A DNA stretch of 64,000 bases. Origin: Sphingomonas sp. A2-49 (GTDB taxonomy: Bacteria > Pseudomonadota > Alphaproteobacteria > Sphingomonadales > Sphingomonadaceae). The stretch lies in contig NZ_JAJLPA010000001.1 in the NCBI RefSeq assembly GCF_025548555.1, forward strand, positions 744,001 to 808,000. The letters are read 5' to 3'. The notes beneath the pieces are model-generated. The model was given only the letters and a program-made list of their open reading frames with translations, was not told the origin of the DNA and searched no databases. Within the stretch, counting starts at the first letter, position 1. Every line of letters starts with the position of its first letter. Below, one piece after another: positions 53,598 through 62,789 of this stretch. Made by a program: the position numbers and the translations under genes.

Positions 53598-54909
53598 CGA
53601 GCCCCGACGGCAGGCTGAACCGGTTGCCCTGCATCCGCGCGAGCGTGCCGACCGGCAGCAGCAGGAACGCGGTTCCGCGCGCCGCCATGCCGCCGGCGGT
53701 GGCTTCGGCGACGGGGCCGGCACCCCAATAGGTGTCGAACCGGTTGCTGCCCTTGATCGCGCCGCCGGTGTCCTGCGCGACCCACAGCCCGCTCGCATCC
53801 TGCCGGTCCATCGACAGGAACACCGGTGCGCCGAGCGGCACGTATTTGACGTCGGCAGCGACGCTCACCCCGCCGTTGACGACATAGCCCATCGCGCCCA
53901 CCGGCGGCGTGTCGAGCTCACGGAAGAACACGAAGCTCTTGTTCTCCTGCATGATCGCGCGGCCCTCGTCGGGATGCGTGCGCAGCCACGCGACGATGCC
54001 CTGCATCGATGTCTGCCCCGGCTGGAGCAGGCCGCGCGCCTTCATCAGCGCGCCGATCCCGGTATAGTCGCGTCCGTTCTGCGTGTCGTAGCCGACGCGC
54101 ATGATCCCGCCGTCGGGCAGTCGCAACCGGCCCGATCCCTGGATCTGGAGGAAGAAGACCGCGGCCTCGTCCGCACCCCAGGCCAGCACCGGCGCCTTGC
54201 CGTCGAGCACGCCGCCGTCGATCGCGGCGCGGTCGTAATAGGGGATCAGGTTGCTGCCCGCGACGCGTCCGCGGATCTTGCGGCCCTTCAGCGTGTCGCT
54301 GAACTTGCCGAGGTCGACGTCGATCAGGTCGGTGGGACGCGCGTAGATCGGCACCGCATAACCGGGCCGCCGGTCGCGCGAGGCCGCGATCTCCGGCTCG
54401 TAATAACCGGTCGCGAACGCCTTGCCGTCGCCGACCTGCACCGTTTCGAAATGGGCCAGCAGGAACCCGCGCGCACCGCCGCGCGGCACGCTTGCCGCCG
54501 CGGCGCAGGCGGGTTGCCAGTCGGTGCCGCGGGTCAGCCCCGAGGCATCGACGCGGCGCATCAGGCCGGGGCAGCTCGCCAGAAACGCCTGCCGCGTCGC
54601 CTCCGCCTGCGCATCGGTGATCGGCAACGTATCGAGGGGCGGGCCGGCGAGGACACCGGCGGTGGCTGCGGTCGTGGCGGCCGGATTGGCGACGACGGGT
54701 GCCGCCGCCATCGGCACGGCGGGCTGGATGCGGCCATCGAACGACCGGCCGGACGTGATCGGTTGCCGCGCCGGCGTCGGACGGGGCGCGGTGCCGCGCG
54801 GCGGTGCCACGACGGGCGCCTGCCCCGTCCCCACCGGCACGACGCGCCCGCCGCATGCGGCGAGCGTCAGCGCCAGTGCGATGCTGGTGAAAGCGCGAAT
54901 GGCGGTCAT
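53578..54909 (-). CDS. mltA: Membrane-bound lytic murein transglycosylase A
   Basis: A 443-residue lipoprotein that cleaves peptidoglycan to anhydromuropeptides. The signal ends with the lipobox L-T-L-A-A-C (Cys about residue 19). A Pro/Ala-rich linker, the MltA domain (about 125-330) and the C-terminal 3D domain (V-A-Q-D-T-G-G-A-I-K-G and R-F-D-T-Y-W-G) follow. The catalytic Asp is in the 3D domain. Full length. Confidence 0.94.
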   Translation of the reverse strand: MTAIRAFTSIALALTLAACGGRVVPVGTGQAPVVAPPRGTAPRPTPARQPITSGRSFDGRIQPAVPMAAAPVVANPAATTAATAGVLAGPPLDTLPITDAQAEATRQAFLASCPGLMRRVDASGLTRGTDWQPACAAAASVPRGGARGFLLAHFETVQVGDGKAFATGYYEPEIAASRDRRPGYAVPIYARPTDLIDVDLGKFSDTLKGRKIRGRVAGSNLIPYYDRAAIDGGVLDGKAPVLAWGADEAAVFFLQIQGSGRLRLPDGGIMRVGYDTQNGRDYTGIGALMKARGLLQPGQTSMQGIVAWLRTHPDEGRAIMQENKSFVFFRELDTPPVGAMGYVVNGGVSVAADVKYVPLGAPVFLSMDRQDASGLWVAQDTGGAIKGSNRFDTYWGAGPVAEATAGGMAARGTAFLLLPVGTLARMQGNRFSLPSGLDAPAQP

Positions 54910-55042
54910 CGATCGTCCCCGTGTCGCCGCGCGCGGATCACGGCGCGGCCCGGCGACGCTGTGCCCAAGCGTCGCGGTCAGGACAAGGGGGCGAAACCCG
55001 CCGGGCCGGTCGCCCCGGCCGGTCGACGGCAGTGAGGATCGC

Positions 55043-55693
55043 CTATTCCTCGTCGGTGTCGGCGAGCCGCCAGTTGGGATCGCGGCTCTTGAGCGTCCGG
55101 GCGAAGGTCCAGACGTCGTGCGTCTCGACCGCGTCGGTCAGTGATCCGGCGATGACGGTCCCGTCGGCGTCGCGGGTCACCGCGGCGATATCCGCATCGA
55201 ACCGCACCGTGATCCGTGCCTCGCGACCCTCGAGCGAGGCATCGGCGATTACCGCGCGTTCGATCGACACCAGCCGGTTCTCCAGCGTCTCGCCCGCTTC
55301 ACGGCGCGCGGCGATCGCCTCGCCGAACGCATGCGCGACATCGGGTTCGGCGAGTTCGGCCAGCGCCTTCTCGTCGCCCGACCAGAACGCCTCCAGCGTC
55401 ATCCGGTACGCCGCCTGCGCGCCGCCCAGGAACTGGTTGACGTCGAACCCCTGCTCGCCCGCCACGATCGAGCGCAGGCCGGCTTCGGCACGCGGTTCGA
55501 TGTTGCGGTTGGCCGGTTCGCGCACCTCTGGCGTCGCGTCGATCGTGCGCGCGGTCACCGGAATCGCCGCGGGGCGATCCTCGGCCGCGCGCGGCAGCGG
55601 TTGCTGTTCGTGGCCGGTCCGTTTGCCGAGCACGCTGTAGAGACGGAGCGCCAGAAAGGCCGCCACCATCGCGAGAAGTACTACGTAGAACAC
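55043..55693 (-). CDS. Tim44-like domain protein
   Basis: A 216-residue protein with one N-terminal transmembrane helix (F-Y-V-V-L-L-A-M-V-A-A-F-L-A-L) and a C-terminal Tim44-like domain (about 80-210), with F-L-G-G-A-Q-A-A-Y and V-W-T-F-A-R-T-L-K-S. In alphaproteobacteria such TimA-like proteins are single-pass inner membrane proteins related to mitochondrial import motor anchors. It is near mltA and secB, suggesting envelope work. Confidence 0.88.
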   Translation of the reverse strand: MFYVVLLAMVAAFLALRLYSVLGKRTGHEQQPLPRAAEDRPAAIPVTARTIDATPEVREPANRNIEPRAEAGLRSIVAGEQGFDVNQFLGGAQAAYRMTLEAFWSGDEKALAELAEPDVAHAFGEAIAARREAGETLENRLVSIERAVIADASLEGREARITVRFDADIAAVTRDADGTVIAGSLTDAVETHDVWTFARTLKSRDPNWRLADTDEE

Positions 55694-55870
55694 CGTGCCT
55701 CCGATCTTGATCGATACATAGGCCGAAAGCCGTTACGATTCAAACCACGCCTGCGCCCGCGCGGCGTTGAAAGTCCCTGCGGGCGCTGCTAGGCGCGGGC
55801 GCCACCGGCACCGAACGCCCCATGGGCCGCTTCGGTCCCCGTGTCATCGCTTCAATCGAGGATCATTCGC

Positions 55871-56386
55871 ATGGCCGACCAGGACAACGGCACCACCTTC
55901 GACACCCAGCCGCTGACCAACGGCGAGGATGCCGCGCCCGCCGCCGGCCTGATCTCGCAATACGTCAAGGATCTGTCGTTCGAGAATCCGAACGCGCCCG
56001 CTATCTTCCAGAACCCGAACCCGCCCGCGATCGACGTGCAGTTCAATATCGGCACCGCGCAGGTCGGCGAAGAGGTGCACGAGGTGCTGCTGAAGATCGA
56101 CGTCAAGGCGGAGGCCGAGGGCCAGACCGCGTTCATCGTCGACCTGACCTATGCCGGCCTGTTCGGGCTGCGCAACGTGCCGGCCGACGCGATCCAGCCG
56201 TTCCTGCTGGGCGAGGCGCCGCGCCTGCTGTTCCCGTTCGCACGCCGCGTGCTCGCCGACTGCGTCCGCGACGGCGGCTTCCCGCCGCTGCTGCTCGAGC
56301 CGATCGATTTCGCCCAGCTCTACCTGCAGCAGGCCGAACAGAACGGCACCGGCGCCTTCTCGGTCGGGGACGTCGGCCACGCCTGA
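55871..56386 (+). CDS. secB: Protein-export chaperone SecB
   Basis: A 171-residue chaperone that keeps preproteins unfolded and hands them to SecA. It shows Q-Y-V-K-D-L-S-F-E-N-P-N, G-E-A-P-R-L-L-F-P-F-A-R and L-L-L-E-P-I-D-F-A-Q-L-Y. I use the ATG at 55871 with GAGGATC just upstream; a frame from 55841 adds ten non-conserved codons. Confidence 0.95.
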   Translation: MADQDNGTTFDTQPLTNGEDAAPAAGLISQYVKDLSFENPNAPAIFQNPNPPAIDVQFNIGTAQVGEEVHEVLLKIDVKAEAEGQTAFIVDLTYAGLFGLRNVPADAIQPFLLGEAPRLLFPFARRVLADCVRDGGFPPLLLEPIDFAQLYLQQAEQNGTGAFSVGDVGHA

Positions 56387-56410
56387 TCCGCAGGCAAGGG
56401 GCGGACGCAC

Positions 56411-57985
56411 GTGAACCTGACCAAGGCGCTGGGCTCGGTCGGCGGGCTGACGCTCGCCAGCCGGGTGCTGGGGCTGGTGCGCGATTCGCTGTTCTTCCGC
56501 TTCGTGGGGGCAGGCTTCGCGTCGGACGCGTTCATGATCGCGTTCCGCCTGCCCAACCTCTTCCGCGCGTTGTTCGCGGAAGGCGCGTTTTCCGCCGCCT
56601 TCATCCCGATGTTCAACCGCAAGGTGGCGGAGGGCGACACGGCGGCGGAGGGGACCGGCCTGGCGCACGGCATCGCCTTCGCCGAGGATGCGCTGTCGAT
56701 CCTGCTGCCGATCCTGATCGTGATGACCGCGGTGATGGAAGTCGCCGCGTGGCCGGTCACCTACGCGTTGTCGGGCGGCTTCAACGGGGTCGATCCGGGG
56801 CAATTCGACTTTGCGGTACAGCTGGCGCGGCTCACCTTCCCCTACCTGCTGTTCATCAGCCTCGTGTCGCTGCTCGGCGGCATCCTCAATTCGCTCCACC
56901 GCTTCTGGGTCAACGCCGCCGCGCCGATCCTCCTCAACGCGACGTTGATCGTGGCGCTGCTGTTCTTCCATGCCGACGTGCCGCTGCTCACCGCGCGCAA
57001 CCAGGCGATCGCCGTCACCGTCTCGGGCGCGCTGCAACTGCTCTGGCTGTGGTACGCCTGCCGCCGTGCGGGCGTGACGCTGCGCCTCAAGCTCCCGCGC
57101 TTCGGTCCCGACGTGAAGCGGCTGATGGCGCTGATCGGCCCCGCCGCCGCAGGCGCGGGCGCGGTACAGATCAATCTCGTCGTCTCCACCGCGCTCGCCG
57201 CCAGCCTGCTGCCATCCGGATCGGTGTCGTACATCTACGCCGCCGACCGGCTCAACCAGCTCCCGCTCGGGCTGATCGGCATCGGGCTCGGCACCGTCCT
57301 GCTCCCCACCGTCTCGCGCCTGCTCGGCCGGGGCGAGGACGCGGCGGCGATGGCGACGCAGAACCGCGGCATGGAGCTGGCGCTGCTGCTCACGCTGCCG
57401 GCGACGGTGGCCCTCGTCGTCTGCGGCGCGCCGATCGCCGCGGCGCTGTTCCAGCATGGCAAGTTCGACGCGACCGACACGCATTTCACCGCACAGGCGC
57501 TCGCCGCCTTCTCGATCGGGCTGCCCTCGTACATCCTCGTGAAGGTGCTGACGCCGGGCTATTACGCCCGTTCCGACACACGCACGCCGGTGCGATATGC
57601 GACGATATCGATGGGGGTGAACCTGGCGCTCAATCTCGCGCTGATCGTGCCGCTGAAGCATATGGGACCGCCGCTGGCGACCGCGATCGCCAGCACCGTC
57701 AACGTCGCGCTGCTCTATCGCACATTGTACCGGCGCGGCCAGTTCGTGCCCGATGCGCAGCTGAAGCGGCGGGCGCCGCGCATGCTGGTCGCGGCGCTGG
57801 CGATGGGCGCGGTGATGTTCTTCCTCAACGACCTGTTCCAGCCCTATACGACCGGTGCCAACCTCGCTCGCTGGGGCGCGATGGTCGTGCTGGTCGGCAC
57901 CGGTGCGCTCGTCTATGCCGCCGCCGTGTTCGTGACCGGCGCCTTGCGCCCGGCGGACATCCGCCAGCTCATCCGTTCCAGATAA
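56411..57985 (+). CDS. murJ: Lipid II flippase MurJ
   Basis: A 524-residue polytopic MOP-superfamily protein with about 14 helices. Key stretches are N-L-F-R-A-L-F-A-E-G-A-F-S-A-A-F-I-P and the Y-A-A-D-R-L-N-Q-L-P-L-G motif. It moves lipid II to the periplasmic side for peptidoglycan synthesis. The start is GTG at 56411, 24 bases after secB. Confidence 0.95.
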   Translation: MNLTKALGSVGGLTLASRVLGLVRDSLFFRFVGAGFASDAFMIAFRLPNLFRALFAEGAFSAAFIPMFNRKVAEGDTAAEGTGLAHGIAFAEDALSILLPILIVMTAVMEVAAWPVTYALSGGFNGVDPGQFDFAVQLARLTFPYLLFISLVSLLGGILNSLHRFWVNAAAPILLNATLIVALLFFHADVPLLTARNQAIAVTVSGALQLLWLWYACRRAGVTLRLKLPRFGPDVKRLMALIGPAAAGAGAVQINLVVSTALAASLLPSGSVSYIYAADRLNQLPLGLIGIGLGTVLLPTVSRLLGRGEDAAAMATQNRGMELALLLTLPATVALVVCGAPIAAALFQHGKFDATDTHFTAQALAAFSIGLPSYILVKVLTPGYYARSDTRTPVRYATISMGVNLALNLALIVPLKHMGPPLATAIASTVNVALLYRTLYRRGQFVPDAQLKRRAPRMLVAALAMGAVMFFLNDLFQPYTTGANLARWGAMVVLVGTGALVYAAAVFVTGALRPADIRQLIRSR

Positions 57986-57993
57986 GGCCTCTT

Positions 57994-59010
57994 ATGCCCA
58001 CGAAGCGCGTCGTCTCCGGCATCAAGCCCACCGGCAACCTCCACCTCGGCAATTATCTCGGCGCGGTGAAGCAATGGGTGGCGATGCAGGACGCGATCCA
58101 GGCCGAGGGCGGCGAGACGATGTACTTCATCGCCGACCTCCACGGCCTGACCGAATTCATCGCCCCCGCCGACCTGCGAAGCCAGACGATCGAGATGACC
58201 GCGACACTGGTCGCCGCCGGTATCGATCCCGACCGCTCGGTGCTGTTCAACCAGGCGCGGGTGCCCGCGCACAGCGAATTGTCGTGGCTGCTCAACAATG
58301 TCGCGCGGGTCGGCTGGCTCAACCGCATGACGCAGTTCAAGGACAAGGCGGGCAAGAACCGCGAGGGCGCCAGCGTCGGCCTGTACGATTATCCCGTGCT
58401 GATGGCCGCCGACGTGCTGCTCTACAACGCCACCCACGTCCCCGTCGGCGACGACCAGAAGCAGCATCTCGAGCTGGCGCGCGACATCGCGACGAAGTTC
58501 AACACCGATTACGCGACGGACCTGTTCACGCTGCCCGAGCCGCTGGTCAGCGCCGCCGCGCCGCGGATCATGAGCCTGCGCGATGCGTCGGCGAAGATGT
58601 CCAAGTCGAACCCGTCCGAGCAATCGGTGGTCAAGCTGGTCGATCCGGACGAGGTCATCGCCGACAAGTTCCGCAAGGCGAAGACCGATCCCGAACTGCT
58701 GCCGGCGACGCTCGACGAGCTGGCGGCACGACCCGAGGCGAAGAACCTGCTCACGATCTTCGCCGCGCTTGCCGACCGGGCGCCGCAGGACGTGCTGACG
58801 GACTATGCCGGCAAGGGGTTCGGGGCGTTCAAGCCCGACCTCGCCGACCTCGCCGTGGCGACTCTGGGCCCGATCCGCGACGAGATGGTACGCCTGCTCG
58901 ACGACCGCAACGCGATCGACGCCATCCTCGACAAGGGCGCCCAAAAGGCACGCGCGCTCGCGGCGCCGGTGCTGCGGTCGGCGCAGGAGGCGATGGGTCT
59001 GATCGTCTGA
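57994..59010 (+). CDS. trpS: Tryptophanyl-tRNA synthetase
   Basis: A 338-residue class I synthetase. The HIGH-like motif is T-G-N-L-H-L-G-N at residues 12-19 and the KMSKS loop is intact (S-A-K-M-S-K-S-N). The ATG at 57994 is eight bases after the murJ stop, so it is likely cotranscribed. Confidence 0.97.
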   Translation: MPTKRVVSGIKPTGNLHLGNYLGAVKQWVAMQDAIQAEGGETMYFIADLHGLTEFIAPADLRSQTIEMTATLVAAGIDPDRSVLFNQARVPAHSELSWLLNNVARVGWLNRMTQFKDKAGKNREGASVGLYDYPVLMAADVLLYNATHVPVGDDQKQHLELARDIATKFNTDYATDLFTLPEPLVSAAAPRIMSLRDASAKMSKSNPSEQSVVKLVDPDEVIADKFRKAKTDPELLPATLDELAARPEAKNLLTIFAALADRAPQDVLTDYAGKGFGAFKPDLADLAVATLGPIRDEMVRLLDDRNAIDAILDKGAQKARALAAPVLRSAQEAMGLIV

Positions 59011-59692
59011 CCCGTAAGGGGGTGATTCGCGCGAAGCCGCAAAGCCGCGAAGAGGGGGGCGTTCGCGCAGAGACCCGGAAGTGTCCGGCGCGAAGCGCCC
59101 TTGAACCCGACAGCGTCTGGATAGCCATGCGCAGCCGCAGACGCGGCACCCCTTCTTTCTCCGCGCCTCCGCGCCTCCGCGCGAACCATTCCCTTCGCGG
59201 CTTTGCGGCTTCGCGTGAGATACCTTCCTTCCGGGACGTATAGGCTTGCCGTTCGGCCAAGGGTCCGGGGTCGCCGTCCCGGTGGACGATTTTCGCGCGG
59301 AGGCGCGGAGGGGCTGCGTCAGGCGCGAAGCGCCCGTGATCCCGACAGCGTCAGAATAGCCATGCGAAGCCGCGGGCGCGGACCCCTTCTTCTCCGCGCC
59401 TCCGCGCGAACCATTCCCTTCGCGGCTTTGCGGCTTCGCGTGAGACACCTTGCTTCCGGCACGTATAGACTTGCCATTCGGCCAAAGGGCCGGGGTCGCC
59501 GTCCCGGTGGAGGATTTTCGTGCGGAGGCGCGGAGGCGCGGAGGGGTCGCGTCAGGCGCGAAGCGCCCGTGATCCCAGCAGCGTCAGTTCAGTCAAGGAC
59601 AGCCGCTGACGCGGCACCCTTCTCCGTCTCTGCGCGAGGCATTCGCTTCGCGGCGTCAGGAAAAGCGCCCGAATGCCGGAAACGGGAAAGCC
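59011..59692. repeat. Block of ~226-base tandem repeats, no gene
   Basis: About 680 bases hold nearly three diverged copies of a unit of about 225-228 bases. A shared anchor, GCGAACCATTCCCTTCGCGG, starts at 59181 and 59406, with a weaker third copy at about 59634. Within the block, a 23-base word starting CGCGAAGCCGC (59030-59052) has perfect reverse complements at 59193-59215 and 59418-59440. Runs of GCGGAGGC also repeat. All open frames here are repetitive and should not be annotated as proteins. Confidence 0.8.
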
Positions 59693-61108
59693 TCAGGCTT
59701 CAAGCTCGCGCATCAGCGTGCGGACCGCGGTATCGATGTCGCGATCCTGGTCGCGCAGTTCCTCGATCTTGCGCACCGCGTGGATCACCGTCGAATGATC
59801 GCGGCCGCCGAACTTGCGGCCGATCTCGGGTAGCGAGCGCGTCGTCAGGCGCTTGGCGAGATACATCGCGATCTGGCGCGGCCGGGCGACCGCCCGGCTG
59901 CGGCGCGCCGAAACGAGGTCGAGCGGCTTCAGTTCGAAATGCTGGCTGACCAGCTTCTGGATCTCGTCGATCGTCACCCGCCGCTGGGCGCCGCGCAGCA
60001 CGTCGCCCAGCGTGGCCACGGCGAACTCCATATCGATACGGTCCCCGGTCAGCTGCGCATAGGCGACGACGCGGTTGAGCGCACCTTCCAGCTCGCGGAT
60101 GTTCGCATGGATGCGCGCCGCGAGCAGGTCGAGCACCTCGGCGGGGACCTTCGCCTCGGGCAGGTCGCGGAGTTTCCGGTCCAGTATGGCACGGCGCAGC
60201 ATGAGGTCGGGCGCCTTGATATCCGCGACGAGGCCGACCGACATGCGGCTGACGATCCGCGCCTCGACGCCGTCGAGCGCCTGCGGGCAGCGGTCGGCGG
60301 AAATGACCAGCCGCTTGCCGGCGCTCATGATCTCGTTGACGGTGTGGAAGAATTCTTCCTGCGTCGCATCCTTGCCGGCGATGAACTGGAGGTCGTCGAT
60401 CAGCAGCAGGTCGGCACCGCGCAGGCGCTGTTTGAAGCTGTGCGTGTCGCGCGCGCGCATCGCCGCGACGAAATCGAACATGAACCGCTCCGCCGACATG
60501 CAGATGACGGTCGCGTCGGGGTGCTGCGCGAGGAAGGCTTGGCCGATCGCATGCATCAGATGCGTCTTGCCCTGCCCCGTCCCCGAATGGAGGAACAGCG
60601 GGCTGAACCGCGGCACGCCGGGCTCGGCGAGCATGCGGGCGGCATTGAACGCGACGCGGTTGGCGGCGTCGACGACGAATCGGTCGAAGGTGAAGCGCGC
60701 GTCGAGCGGCGGCCGTTCGCCGGCGGGTTTGGCCGCCACGATCGCGGCGAGCGGCGGCGCCGGCTGCGGCGTCGGTGCCGGCGCGGCGTCCGCCGGTCCG
60801 GCGACGATCCGCGCCGCGACGGGCGCCGGCATGCACGTCTCGATCGACACGCCACGCACATTGGGGAGCAGCGCCCGGAATTCGAGCATCATCCGGTCCG
60901 CATAATGGTTGCGGACCCAGTTGGTCATGAACGCCGACGGCAGCCCCAGCCGGATCGTGTCGGTGTCGCCGTCCTCGATCAGCTCCATCGGCTTCAGCCA
61001 TTGCTCGAACAGGCGCGCGCCGGCAGATTCGCGCAGGTTGCTGCGGACGCGGACCCAAGCGCGCTGCGCCTCGCTCTCCGTCACCGCCGCTGCCTGCCGA
61101 TCGTTCAA
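59693..61108 (-). CDS. dnaA: Chromosomal replication initiator DnaA
   Basis: A 471-residue initiator. Domain I is at the N terminus. The AAA+ domain has Walker A S-G-T-G-Q-G-K-T-H and Walker B L-L-L-I-D-D-L-Q-F. The C-terminal DNA-binding domain has the signature G-G-R-D-H-S-T-V-I-H-A-V-R-K. TTG at 61108 with AAAGG just upstream is preferred; the longest frame starts at GTG 61147. A shared upstream region with rpsT is discussed separately. Confidence 0.95.
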   Translation of the reverse strand: MNDRQAAAVTESEAQRAWVRVRSNLRESAGARLFEQWLKPMELIEDGDTDTIRLGLPSAFMTNWVRNHYADRMMLEFRALLPNVRGVSIETCMPAPVAARIVAGPADAAPAPTPQPAPPLAAIVAAKPAGERPPLDARFTFDRFVVDAANRVAFNAARMLAEPGVPRFSPLFLHSGTGQGKTHLMHAIGQAFLAQHPDATVICMSAERFMFDFVAAMRARDTHSFKQRLRGADLLLIDDLQFIAGKDATQEEFFHTVNEIMSAGKRLVISADRCPQALDGVEARIVSRMSVGLVADIKAPDLMLRRAILDRKLRDLPEAKVPAEVLDLLAARIHANIRELEGALNRVVAYAQLTGDRIDMEFAVATLGDVLRGAQRRVTIDEIQKLVSQHFELKPLDLVSARRSRAVARPRQIAMYLAKRLTTRSLPEIGRKFGGRDHSTVIHAVRKIEELRDQDRDIDTAVRTLMRELEA

Positions 61109-61471
61109 CGCACACCTTTCCGTTACCGGAACGACGGAATGTCGCACCGGTGGCTGTATTCAAGACAGACAATCCCCCCTTACGGCCAACGGCCGTTCGG
61201 CATGCCCACGCTGTTCAGGTCGCCGGCAGCGATGACACCGCTGCGGTGGAGGCGAGTTATGAAGCCTCGCCCGAGTCGATCAAGCCCCCGCCCGGTCACA
61301 TTCTTGAAATAAACGGGATTGACACACCTTGCCCCGCGGAAATGCGTCCAACAAAGTGATAAGTGGCTGTATTTGCAGTATTTATGACGGGATTTGCGGA
61401 GGTCATCCGGCACGAATCGCGGTGACTCCTGCGTTTCCCTTTTCGTTCCCCGTGCGCCCGAAACGGACATC
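61109..61471. promoter_or_regulatory. dnaA upstream region
   Basis: About 360 bases between dnaA and the rpsT terminator, with an A/T-rich part at about 61300-61410. I see no match to a consensus DnaA box, so it is not shown to be the origin. Three GANTC sites (61273, 61414, 61424), the methylation target of CcrM in alphaproteobacteria, are present. It should hold the dnaA promoter. Confidence 0.45.
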
Positions 61472-61503
61472 AAAAAACCCGCCGGGAACGGGTCCCGGCG
61501 GGT
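61472..61503 (-). terminator. Rho-independent terminator of rpsT
   Basis: On the minus strand a perfect 11-base-pair stem (ACCCGCCGGGA with TCCCGGCGGGT, 61477-61503) with a 5-base loop is followed by six T. It lies 25 bases after the rpsT stop. Confidence 0.9.
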
Positions 61504-61527
61504 GCGATCGTCGACGCGGAAACGCGC

Positions 61528-61791
61528 TCAGGCGAGCGTGGTGACCGCCTTGGTCAGGCGCGAGAACTTGCGGCTCGCGGTGTTCTTGTGGAGCACGCCC
61601 TTGGCGACGCCACGCTGCAATTCCGGCTGGACCGCTGCGAGCGCGGTGCTCGCCGCTGCCTTGTCGCCCGAAGCAAGCGCCGATTCGACCTTCTTGATGA
61701 AGGTGCGGATGCGGCCGACGCGGGCACCGTTGATGTCGGCGCGGCGCTGGTTGCGACGGATGCGCTTCTTGGCTTGCGGCGTATTCGCCAT
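61528..61791 (-). CDS. rpsT: Small ribosomal subunit protein bS20
   Basis: An 87-residue basic protein, [14 protein letters not shown], with [13 protein letters not shown], the bS20 hallmark. The start at 61791 has AAGGA upstream. dnaA and rpsT point the same way, a conserved alphaproteobacterial neighbourhood. Confidence 0.97.
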   Translation of the reverse strand: MANTPQAKKRIRRNQRRADINGARVGRIRTFIKKVESALASGDKAAASTALAAVQPELQRGVAKGVLHKNTASRKFSRLTKAVTTLA

Positions 61792-61918
61792 TCGGTACGT
61801 CCTTGCGAGTGATGTGGTCGATGGAAGACGGGGCGTCCGGAACACCCGACGCCGTCTCGAAGGCAGCGCCCTTACCGATTGCCGGGGTCGGGGTCAACTC
61901 CGCCGCACCACGGCGGGG

Positions 61919-62734
61919 TCAATTGCGCTGACAGCGCGGGCAATAGAACGTCGAGCGGCCGCTGTCGACGCGCCGCCGGACGGTGCCGCCGCAATGGCAC
62001 GCTTCGCCCTCGCGGCCATAGACGAGGAACTGTTTCGAGAAATAGCCCAGTTCGCCGTCGGGGCGCGCATAGTCGCGCAGCGTCGAGCCGCCCGCGTCGA
62101 TCGCCGCGAGCAGCACCTCGCGCACCGCGATCGCCAGCCGCTCCAGCCGCGGCAGCGCGATCTGGCCCGCGGCACGCGTCGGCGCGATCCGCGCGACGTG
62201 CAGCGCCTCGCAGACGTAGATGTTGCCGAGGCCGGCGACGATCCGCTGGTCGAGCAGCATCGCCTTGATCGGCGCGACGCGCCCCTTCAGCGCAGCCGCG
62301 AGATAGGCGCCGTCGAATTCCGGACCGAGCGGCTCCGGCCCCATCGCCGCGAACGGCGGATAGGCATCGAGCGCGGTCGTCTCGACGAGGTCGAGGAAGC
62401 CGAATCGCCGCGGGTCGTTGAGCGCGAGGTGACGCCCCTCGCCCGTCTCGACGACCAGATGGTCGTGCGCCAGCGCCTCGGCCGGATCGACCCGCCAGCG
62501 CCCCGACATGCCGAGATGGAAGACGAGCGTGTCGCCGCGATCGGTATGGATCAGCCCGTATTTGGCGCGCCGCGACAGCGCGGTGACGGTCGCCCCGGTC
62601 ATGCGCTGGCGCAGATCCACGGGAATCGCCTTGCGCAGGTCGGCGCGCCGCGGCTCGACGCGGACGAGGCGCTGGCCGGCGAGCACGGGGGTCAGGCCGC
62701 GGACGGTGGTTTCGACTTCGGGAAGTTCTGGCAC
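61919..62734 (-). CDS. mutM: Formamidopyrimidine-DNA glycosylase
   Basis: A 271-residue base-excision enzyme that removes 8-oxoguanine. The catalytic N terminus is M-P-E-L-P-E-V-E-T (Pro2, Glu3), with the Lys in A-K-Y-G-L near 59. The helix-two-turn-helix G-L-G-N-I-Y-V-C-E and the C-terminal zinc finger (C-H-C-G-G then Y-C-P-R-C) are intact. Confidence 0.96.
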   Translation of the reverse strand: MPELPEVETTVRGLTPVLAGQRLVRVEPRRADLRKAIPVDLRQRMTGATVTALSRRAKYGLIHTDRGDTLVFHLGMSGRWRVDPAEALAHDHLVVETGEGRHLALNDPRRFGFLDLVETTALDAYPPFAAMGPEPLGPEFDGAYLAAALKGRVAPIKAMLLDQRIVAGLGNIYVCEALHVARIAPTRAAGQIALPRLERLAIAVREVLLAAIDAGGSTLRDYARPDGELGYFSKQFLVYGREGEACHCGGTVRRRVDSGRSTFYCPRCQRN

Positions 62735-62789
62735 GTCCGAGAGCTAGGTTGCGTTTGCCCCGGCCACAAGCACTGGCTAGGGCGGTGAC

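Noticed and set aside
59040..59690. Protein-coding genes in the repeat block next to dnaA
   Set aside because: Open frames on both strands consist of repeated Arg/Ala/Gly-rich words produced by the tandem repeats.
61109..61471. oriC upstream of dnaA
   Set aside because: No consensus DnaA boxes are visible; A/T richness alone is not enough.
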